Positions 57,101-64,000 of a stretch of 64,000 bases of DNA are shown here, in pieces (the first letter of the stretch is position 1; the number at the start of each line of letters is the position of its first letter). The notes below the pieces were generated by a model. That model was given only the letters and a program-made list of their open reading frames with translations, was not told where the DNA came from and did not search any database. The translations under genes were made by a program, and so were the position numbers. The stretch is from Limnephilus marmoratus (Eukaryota > Arthropoda > Insecta > Trichoptera > Limnephilidae): positions 26,297,286 through 26,361,285 of the forward strand of contig OU862913.1 of NCBI GenBank assembly GCA_917880885.1, written 5' to 3'.

Positions 57101-57268
57101 CTAACCAGAGACTGATGAACTGGTGCGGGAGTCCCGGCTCACAAGTGAGTGACGTGAAGATGGGAAATTTACAGCAATGCTTCTACTGCTTGCACCTATA
57201 AATTCCTCTATGTATCCATTATTAAGGTACCCATCCCCAATGACAGTTGTATGTTTGGCTTCTTGCAG

Positions 57269-57363
57269 AAGACTGCAAAGTGAGAGGGTCTGCTGGGGTG
57301 TGCCGGGAGTACTCCGCCTGTCCGAGAGCAATAAAAGAGGCTGCCCGTGGAATTCTACCGCAG
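57269..57363 (+). CDS. Clip domain exon A (Cys1-Cys3)
   Basis: Entered in phase 1 after TTCTTGCAG; with the exon-6 G it starts with Glu. It reads EDCKVRGSAGVCREYSACPR, then AIKEAARGILPQ, ending in phase 0 before GTATAG. Spacing and context of the three Cys (DC, GVC, ACP) match the first half of insect clip domains, disulfide-knotted regulatory modules of immune and developmental proteases. Phase-1 entry is compatible both with a fusion to exon 6 and with an unseen signal-peptide exon of a second gene. Confidence 0.78.
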
Positions 57364-57489
57364 GTATAGTATACACAATATAACCAAATAAGTTACCACT
57401 CCAGCTGTGTGTGAGTGACCGCTAATTCGGACAATTACCTCACGTTACAATAAGACAGGCGATGGATCCATTACCAGCTCCGGGAACAC

Positions 57490-58750
57490 AGGGCCGGATC
57501 TACGAAATCTAGCGCCCTGTGCAGTAGGTACCGATGGCGCCCCCCCCCCCCCCCTACATTTTTATTTTGATTAAAAATTCGTTTACCCCAATTTTTTTTT
57601 TTTTTTATTTAATTTTTTTTTTTAGACTAATTTATCAAATAAAATCAAGACATATAAAGGGTGTAACCCTATCTAAAGTTTTCGAATAAATAAGCCACGA
57701 TCTATGTAATTCTTCTCCATTAGGCAGTTTCTTGTAATAATACTCAGTATTAAATTTACGCTTGTTCGTAATAGGAAAATCAAAACCTTTCAATTGTACA
57801 GGACCTTCCTGAACTAATAAACTAATGGAATTTTGAGTTTTGAAACGAGTTTTTTTATGTCATTATGCTCTTTAATTCTAAGTTTTAGATTCTGCGAGCC
57901 TGAAAGTTTTTTTTTAATTATTGTTCTATTCATTGTAATCCACAATCCACAACCTCTAACAACCAATAGAAATTTAGTATAAATTATAAATTATAAATTA
58001 TAAAAAAATCTAATATAACCTCAAATTTGTACCTTGCATTTCCATTTCCCCTGTGTTCTGTGTTGAGCGAACAAACACGAACGTATCTATGGTATCAACG
58101 GCTCACGAAAGATGCTTACACTGATTATTACTGACTGTAAAATAACAAATCTAATAGAAATTAATTATAGGTACATTTAACGAACTTCAACTGTCAAATC
58201 AATGATGAAACTGTTAAACAAGTTGCAACCTTGCAAACCGTGCGATGTTTATGCTAATGAAATTTTGAATTTAATGAAGATTTCATAAGAAAATGGTCTT
58301 AAAGTCCCTTCTCCTAGAGATTTAAATCGTACAAAAGCATTTTGAAAGGCGCCGTCTGTTTGTTTGTTCTCTTGAATAAAAGTACGGCGCTGTGATTGGT
58401 TAATGAATTTGGATCGCACTCATCCGTCGTAAAAGACGGTAAAAGATATATGGAAAAATAGATCTTACGTTTAAACTAAATATATGGAATTTGTAAAAAA
58501 ATTCTGTAACTGACTATAAATTCGTAAATCGTTGAATTTCGTTGAATTCAAACCAGATGCGTGCGCAGTCTGTATCTTTGGAAAGTGTTGCTAGAGCGTA
58601 ATAATTATTTCGTACTACGGGTAATTTTTAAACGATTCAGGGAATATTATAACAAATTTTTAATACAATATTTATTTTCTCACGGCGCCCCTTCGGAGTT
58701 GGCGCCAGGTTTTTTGCACGTTTTTGAACGTATGGCAGATCCGGCGCTGC
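57490..58750. mobile_element. hAT-type element between the clip exons
   Basis: GGGAACAC flanks both sides (57482-57489 and 58751-58758). Ends AGGGCCGGATCTAC and GGCAGATCCGGCGCTGC are imperfect inverted repeats; subterminal GGCGCC motifs occur near both ends. 1261 bp, no transposase ORF. Lies 126 bp into intron 7. Confidence 0.82.
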
Positions 58751-58759
58751 GGGAACACA

Positions 58760-60032
58760 AACAATAAGCGCACATTCTCACATATATTACATATACGCAC
58801 ACATCATACAATAGGCAATTTCACTACTTATGATTATTATATATTATTAGTATTAGGCAGAGGGCTTTATTCACCATCCTCTGGATACCTTATCCATAGG
58901 GTTACACTCGTATGTATTTTTGATTGATGATTTTTATTTTATTTATAAAAAGTCCAAGTTAACTATTCGTTTCCCGACTAATAAATAGTGGCTACATAAC
59001 CGACAAGTTAGCCGAGTTTTGTGCCTATTGCGAGCATTTGTTTATTTATTAATTTTCGAACATCAAGCAAAATTATTTTCGAACAAAAGAACTTACACAG
59101 ATTGTGAAAATTGATTCACAAAAAAATGAATGGTTTAATTTCAAATATAACCAATACACCAAAGTACTGTATGTACCTGCCCTGATGATGGACACTGCAA
59201 GGTTACCTGAAACAACGGCTAAAAGTGTAGAAAGAGCAACGGTGTGACGAATCAATTTTCGTCACTAAGAAATACGAATAAATAATTGAATGTTACAAAA
59301 GAGTCAACCTTTGTTCATTGTAGACAAAGAAAGTGTTGATAAATGTAGGTTGCAAGGACTAGAACGGAAGAAGGAAGAAGTGCGGGGAGACACGAGTGGT
59401 GGTGCAACACCAGGCACAGGTTCCCCGCCCAGCGACCAGCCAGTGGTGCTGGGCGGAGGATATATTTGAATTCAAGAAAGTGATTCCTCTGCCCGGCGCT
59501 GGCGAGGTAAAGTCGGCCGTGAAACGAAGAAAGTTATTCCCAAGATGTGTATTCCTCCGCCCGGCAACGCAAAGCGTCAACCAGGTGCGGTCAGTGGCCA
59601 ACATACGAAGACAATAGCTCAGGCTGGAGGACCTGAGCTGCTGAACTCGGCTAGGAGGGAGTCGCCAACGAAACTGACCGCAAGCCGAATTAAAAGTTCC
59701 TAACATTTGTTGGGTGGATTTCACTTCACGAGTACATAATTATATGTGATACCAACAAACAACAGTCATCGAGTTTTGAGGAAATAAGCCTTATTACTTA
59801 TTACGCTTTCTCCTCCTATTGCCAAGTGTTCAGACAGCTTCCAGCTTTACAGTCTCCATCATCATCAGCATGTGTGTCACCACACTGAAGGGTTCTGGTT
59901 CTGCTCCTGATCCTGGTCAGACGACTTTTCCTATCATTGCTATTATTTCTCTTTCCATATGTTATGTTGTTATTGTAACTGGACCAGAGTCACTAATTTA
60001 AACCAATCATCAACATGTTGTGTTGATTTCAG
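58760..60032. other. Intron 7, right part; GC-richer block 59380-59720 unassigned
   Basis: A GC-richer stretch with overlapping ORFs on both strands (59359-59724) has no known motif and might be an LTR or SINE remnant. The acceptor of exon 8 follows. Confidence 0.35.
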
Positions 60033-60150
60033 AAATGTGATCAGTATTCCTTCGGGACAGAGGGGCAGTCAATTTGCTGCTCCGAGCCGTGTCGGCCTTT
60101 GCCCAAGGAACTTTTATCACAGCAACGGAGCGGGTCAAAGGCGGCTGATT
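60033..60150 (+). CDS. Clip domain exon B (Cys4-Cys6) and linker
   Basis: Preceded by TGTTGATTTCAG, phase 0. It reads KCDQYSFGTEGQSICCSEPC, then RPLPKELLSQQ. Cys4 and the adjacent Cys5-Cys6 pair complete the six-Cys clip pattern, with an additional Cys in EPC. The exon ends in phase 1 (GAT T) at a strong GTGAGT donor. A following exon beginning GC would create a Cys, as expected for the linker Cys that tethers clip and protease. No following exon is recognised up to 64000. Confidence 0.78.
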
Positions 60151-60187
60151 GTGAGTACAAAATACCATTATTTAAAAAAAAAAAATT

Positions 60188-60450
60188 ATATGAATACCGC
60201 ACAAGAGTCCCAACTGCCGCCGTCTGGAGCCAGTGAGACTATGGTATCCCCATTTGGGTATGTTGTGAGGCTGGAGGTAGTGGGGAGGGGAAGGAGAAAG
60301 GGAAGAGGAAGGTGGGGAAGTACCTGGCTATCCAGATCTAGTCACCAAACACAGCTAATGCCATTTCAAGCAACGTTTCAATTCTGAATGGTGGTCTTAC
60401 ACCAGGGCGATACTGAGAGTATCTTCCATTCTGGAACGTGCCACAAATAT
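60188..60450 (+). mobile_element. SINE-like repeat family B, copy 3
   Basis: ATGAATACCGCACAAGAGTC, GTGAGACTATGGTATCCCCA, CAAGCAACGTTTCAATTCTG, CAGGGCGATACTGAGAGTAT. It sits directly downstream of the exon-8 donor, after an A-run. Confidence 0.75.
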
Positions 60451-60479
60451 ACTATATATTATTATTTTTAATTAATAAA

Positions 60480-60600
60480 TATCAAATAACACAAATTAAT
60501 CAAATAAAATTTATTTGCCACACCGGGATCCGATCCCGCGACCTTCTGTTTGTGAGTTAAGAGCCTTACCGCTGGACTACGCCGGCCGTCAAATAGTTAC
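60480..60600 (-). mobile_element. tRNA-derived SINE, minus strand
   Basis: The minus strand reads GCCGGCGTAGTCCAGCGGTA (A-box) and GCGGGATCGGATCCCGG (B-box region), then GTGTGGCAAATAAATTTTAT. The Pol III-type promoter plus an AT-rich tail fits a tRNA-derived SINE. Confidence 0.65.
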
Positions 60601-60776
60601 CAGTTATCAATAGTTGTACCATTAATTAATAGTTGATTTATTATTAACATTAGAACAGGTCCTGCCTCCTGCTGTATGGGCCCTGAGCCCCATATCATAT
60701 GTAGGTTCAAGGGAGGGGGGACAACTTTCCTGCCTGACAAAGAAAACACCAATTAAATTTAATTAAATTTTTTGTT

Positions 60777-61065
60777 TTATTTCTCAACATAATCTCCTTG
60801 AAGAATAATACATTTTTCATGAAGGAGCTCTAACGCAGTGCCGCCAACTTTGTAGTGCGGTCTGTCGAGCTCATAAATATAATAATTTGAAACAGAGTTA
60901 AACCTTTCAAACTGATGTATTTTATAGGCGTGCATTTCTCCGATTATTTCATTTTCACGAAATTGATAAAGAAGTCTTCTTGGAAAGATTGTCAAATATA
61001 TACTAAGAGAGCAATTGACCAGTTGGTATGATTTGGTATGCAAGCTAGTTGTAAAGAATAGTATT
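60777..61065 (-). pseudogene. Mariner-like transposase C-terminal fragment
   Basis: The minus strand ends RPHYKVGGTALELLHEKCII then LQGDYVEK-stop, resembling the C-terminus of mariner-type transposases (KC-x-x-x-x-GDYVEK). The catalytic Asp residues would lie upstream, where a hAT element has inserted (61074). The flank CTTTCCTGCCTGACAAAG follows the stop. Confidence 0.5.
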
Positions 61066-61199
61066 ATAGAAGTCACGGACGTAGCTATAGCTTTGACAAG
61101 GGGGGGGTCCCCAAAAAAACAGAGCTCTAATCTCTAACGCCAATTAAATCTATCATTTACAAATTAAATATTGCCTGCGACTCAGGGGGGAGGGGGCTT

Positions 61200-62330
61200 T
61201 TTTGTGTTCAGAATGTGTTAACGAATGAATTTCAGTTCATCTGCTGATACATTTCGAAAGAGACCATTATTTTAATCAGAGTGCAGTTATAAAATTCTAG
61301 TTGCAGACTATGTATATGCTGCCAGAATCAAAAAGAAACCATTTTCATATTCTGAGTGTAGTTTTAATTCGCAAAATACAGACTTAATTTAACCCGTCTA
61401 ATCACAGGAGACGCAAATTGTCCCACACATTTAATTTTAAAATAAATTGTGATTGCGAGAAAAAGTTAAGATACAGTTTTATTACATTTTTTTAAGAAAA
61501 GGAATCTGTATTCAAAATTTTAAGTTTATTCTGGAAATTTTGTGCGCACACATTGACAGGCAAAAGTTTAAAGATATTTTTTTCTTATTATTCGAAGGGT
61601 TAACAGTTTTCCTTTGAATTGTGTCAGCAGATGAATCTCAGTTATAAAATTCAGTTATAAATAATAAATTAATGAAGTTCAGTTATAAAATTCTAGTTAC
61701 AGACTCTATATGTGCTGCCAGAATTAAAGAAAAACCATTTTCATGTTCTGAGTGTACTTTCAATTCGCCGCATACAGACTTAATTCAAACCAATTTTGTG
61801 TTGAGAATGTAATTTCCAGTTGTGGATTCATCTGTTGACACATTTCGAAGGAAAACATCCTCGTATTTGAAGTTCAGTTATATTATTCTATTTGCAGACT
61901 ATGTATGTGCGCCGCTTTAAGAACCCAAATAAGGAGGCGGCGAAATTTTCCTCCGCCCCGATGTTCTGAGTGTAGTTTTAATTCACCACATACAAATTTA
62001 ATTAAAACCAGTTTTGTGTTCAGAATGTAAGTGCCGGCGGAATTAAAGTAAAAAACATTTTCATGTTCTGACTGAAGTTTTAATTCACCACATACAGATT
62101 TAATTAAAACCAGTTTTGTGTTCAGAATGTAAGTGCCAGCGGAATCAAAGAAAAACCCTTTTCATGTTCTGAGTGTAGTTTTAATTCACCGCATACAGAT
62201 TTAATTAACCAGTTTTGTGTTCACAATATAAGTGCCGCTTGAATCACAGAAAAACCATTTTTATGTCCTGAGTGTAGTTTTGGTACACCGCATATTTAGT
62301 TTTTAAACCAGTTTTGTGTTTTCAATACAA
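61200..62330 (+). repeat. Zinc-finger-like degenerate tandem array C
   Basis: Units with AAAATTCTAGTTGCAGACTA (61290), a variant at 61688, and TATTTGCAGACTATGTATGT (61889), then several shorter units with TTCATGTTCTGAGTGTAGTT near 61960-62280. Translation pieces: KEKPFSCSECTFNSPHTDLI, QTNFVLRM. Every unit has at least one stop or shift. Confidence 0.7.
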
Positions 62331-62334
62331 CAAT

Positions 62335-62770
62335 AAGTTGCAGATTCATCGTGTACCGAGTGAAGCTTTGCATTTGAGTTGCATTTCATGCGTATGCGTG
62401 ATGAAGATGCGAAATTCTATCACAAGCATACCATTCTCGGGTTACTCTAAGTAGGCGCCTTTAAATAAAAAGTTAAATGTATGTAAGTATTGCAATATTT
62501 ATTAAAAAGTAACAAAGTTGAAACTTTAAAGTCATAAATTTAGTCTTTTACGTTTTATTTCTAACTGATTAAAATTTTTTTCGGAATCAAGTTGCACCGC
62601 CAGATCTTTTTTTATATGCGGTTTTCAGTGATGTGTTGTGGCAAGCTTCCCGTAACATTTTAGTTTATGTTTCATTCCACTCGGTTCATAAACTAAAAAG
62701 TTATGTTAAGAATAAGAATTTTCAACTAAAAATTAAGTCTACGCGAACAAAGTCGCGGGCACCAGCTAGT
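62335..62770 (+). mobile_element. Helitron 3' fragment
   Basis: Ends ACAAAGTCGCGGGCACCAGC then TAGT, matching the 3' consensus at 19967-19980. The 5' limit is unclear. Confidence 0.55.
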
Positions 62771-63244
62771 TGTTAAATATAATTGTATTTCTTTCTGTTA
62801 AAAGGCGAAATTATTTTATGACACTTAGATACATTTCGCATATACATCGAAATTACCATTTGTCAAATATTTTATACTCACGGCAACACATTTGTTTACA
62901 AAAATTTTCTGGGAATAAAAATAAGAGCAGGATAAAAGTTTTTAAGAGCGTCTATTTTAGGCGCGGTGCATGTAATTTTCTTTCTGTTGGACAAGTAAGA
63001 TGGATATGAATGGGGGGGGTCCGGACCCCCAAAACCCCCCCCTTATATACGTCCGTGATAGAAGTCCAGTACAAAATGAGAGCTGCTGGCGCCATCTACA
63101 GATGTGTGTGTCAGGCCGAGGCCAGTAACTGAGATATATGCATCATAAAGAATTATTGTTCTCTGCGCCGCACTACTAAAGTCTCCAGTCGAGGTGTGAG
63201 CGGTGTTACACTTCTCCTGATACTTCCTGGAATGTTCTATAGAA

Positions 63245-63325
63245 GTTTGTACCTCGGTGGTCGAGTGGTAAGGCTACGAATCCGGACTACGCACAAAGGG
63301 TTTAAATCCCGCCTTACAAATGTAT
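63245..63325 (+). repeat. tRNA-like SINE head
   Basis: TGGTCGAGTGGTAAGGC (A-box-like) and AAAGGGTTTAAATCCCGCC (B-box) spaced as in tRNA; AT-rich tail follows. Confidence 0.55.
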
Positions 63326-63395
63326 AACTTTTGTCACTAACTCGTGTTGTTTCACAATTTATTAATTCTATTTTAATAATATAATAGAAAATTTA

Positions 63396-63780
63396 CAGCA
63401 CGTTCCAGAGTGGAAGAAACTCTCAGTAGGTATCGCCCTATTGGATGATTGTTAGTAAGAATTTGAACTATGCTTCAAATGGCTTTAGCCGTGTTTGATA
63501 ACCAGATACTTTCCGACTTTCCTCTACCCAATCTCTTTCGATTGAAATAGCGGCCGAACAACCTCTTTCCCATCTCTTCGCTTCCTTCAGTCGAACAACA
63601 TTTCCGAAATTGATTATTTTTAACAATTTTTTTTTAATGCGAGTATCGCACCAGAGTTTCATCGACCCGGAGCCAGTGGGACTATAGCATTACCAATTGT
63701 AATATGTTGTGAGGCTAAAAGAAGTACAAAGAGAAAGATTTGTGCAAGAGGAAAGCTGAAGTAACTGGCTATTCAGTGCT
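63396..63780 (-). mobile_element. SINE-like repeat family B, copy 4
   Basis: Decayed copy in reverse orientation: GCACGTTCCAGAGTGGAAGA, ACTCTCAGTAGGTATCGCCC, GAGCCAGTGGGACTATAGCA. Confidence 0.6.
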
Positions 63781-63825
63781 GGTCACTAATTTCAAGCTTT
63801 TAATAAGTTAAATATCAGATAACTA

Positions 63826-64000
63826 TCTCTATATATTATAAATTAAAGTTCTTCGCCGCGTCTGTCTGTTTGTCTGTTCGCGATAAACTCAAAAAAACTA
63901 TTGAACGGATTCACGAGATTTTCACCAATAGATAGAGTGATTCATAAGGAAGGTTTAGGTATATAATTTTTCAAGGTTTTGTGTAAATTGCTTGAAATAT
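63826..64000 (+). mobile_element. Helitron 5' part, continues past window
   Basis: Starts TCTCTATATATTATAAATTA and includes GATTTTCACCAATAGATAGA, shared with the pieces at 50408 and 51590. Confidence 0.65.

Larger units (their letters stand above)
49866..57110. mobile_element. Remnant of CAGTGGCG-type element hosting several insertions
   Basis: The left end is CAGTGGCGTTGCGTGGG with G/C runs, like the end at 7265. Shared interior sequence follows (AATGTTCTACGATACTTT...ACGAATCCAACTCTTT at 7380 and 50325). The zinc-finger-like array at 56380 corresponds to the array at 7560. Between lie Helitron pieces, MITE C and the gypsy element. The right end was not found. Confidence 0.45.
10962..60150 (+). 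other. Secreted S1 serine protease locus with downstream clip-domain exons (8 exons seen, open at 3' end)
   Basis: Eight exons with GT-AG borders and matching phases encode about 376 residues so far: signal peptide, a complete trypsin-fold domain (His57 in AAHC, Asp102 in DDIAII, Ser195 in GDSGGG), then a six-Cys clip domain. Intron lengths are about 10.4, 3.3, 2.0, 0.11, 15.2, 14.4 and 2.7 kb, filled with transposons. The catalytic domain has Cys1 (ECG) to pair with Cys122 (VICL), no classical R-IVGG activation site, and Ala-Val rather than Asp-Ser before Cys191. These resemble insect modular serine protease / hemolymph proteinase 14-type enzymes, which initiate immune protease cascades. In known clip proteases the clip precedes the protease, so here either the clip starts a second protease unit of one long protein, or two genes lie in tandem. 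Additional exons could hide in intron 1. Confidence 0.75.
61074..63057. mobile_element. hAT-type element carrying a zinc-finger-like array
   Basis: Ends CACGGACGTAGCTATAG and TATATACGTCCGTG with inner GGGGGGGTCC / GGACCCCC runs. ATAGAAGT flanks both sides (61066-61073, 63058-63065). 1984 bp, no transposase ORF. It holds zinc-finger-like array C and a Helitron 3' end at 62770. Confidence 0.88.

Noticed and set aside
59359..59724. A 121-codon minus-strand gene
   Set aside because: No recognisable domain, an overlapping ORF on the other strand, and it lies in an intron of the protease gene.
60521..60590. A tRNA gene on the minus strand
   Set aside because: The flanking AT-rich tail and atypical stem fit a tRNA-derived SINE.

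Overview
The window is insect nuclear DNA, most likely from a moth or butterfly. It is AT-rich and intron-rich, and transposons make up most of it. The mix of TEs fits Lepidoptera: RTE LINE ends with a GTTA-repeat tail, short Helitrons starting TCTCTATA and ending CTAGT, Jockey-like LINEs with tail-sharing SINEs, a Mag-like Ty3/gypsy element, and many hAT-type MITEs with 8-bp target duplications. No bacterial genes, operons or CRISPR were seen.

Only one host locus can be supported, on the + strand from 10962 to 60150. It is a secreted S1 (chymotrypsin-fold) serine protease. The exons are a signal peptide (10962-11031), the domain start with Cys1 (21471-21638), the His57 exon (24921-25042), the Asp102 exon (27030-27209), the C-terminal-half exon (27320-27476) and the Ser195 exon (42642-42860). 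All junctions are in phase. The domain resembles insect modular serine protease / HP14-type enzymes. After a 14.4-kb intron come two more in-phase exons (57269-57363, 60033-60150) that together make a six-cysteine clip domain. The last exon ends in a phase-1 donor, so the gene continues past the window. Either this is one multidomain protein (protease, clip, probably a second protease) or two tandem genes with the second signal exon unseen. A decayed duplicate of the first catalytic exon lies just upstream (21220-21380).

Layout: 1-2.7 kb, a ~520-bp satellite with an inverted first copy. 5.9-10.5 kb, a LINE broken by a foldback MITE and a 2.8-kb composite insertion. 11-21 kb (intron 1), LTR, RTE and SINE fragments plus tandem arrays of 55, 111 and 66 bp and a 1208-bp tandem duplication. 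22-26 kb, a hAT element holding a Helitron. 27.5-42.6 kb (intron 5), SINEs, a Jockey-like LINE, and a ~270-bp satellite whose third unit was split first by a hAT element (32592-33948) and then by a 6.7-kb LTR element with no coding interior (34087-40809). 43-57 kb (intron 6), a Harbinger-like MITE, a 72-bp array open in two frames, a nearly intact CR1/Jockey-like LINE (46052-49195), and a Ty3/gypsy element with identical LTRs and a single gag-protease-integrase ORF that lacks reverse transcriptase and RNase H (52156-56339). 57-64 kb, further hAT elements, one carrying degenerate tandem repeats that read as C2H2 zinc fingers.

The most unusual items are the protease-then-clip exon order, the RT-less but open gypsy element, the LTR element with identical LTRs and no coding interior, the zinc-finger-like repeats carried by hAT-type elements, and a MITE family with a perfect 21-bp hairpin. 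All readings are by eye; no alignments or database searches were run.
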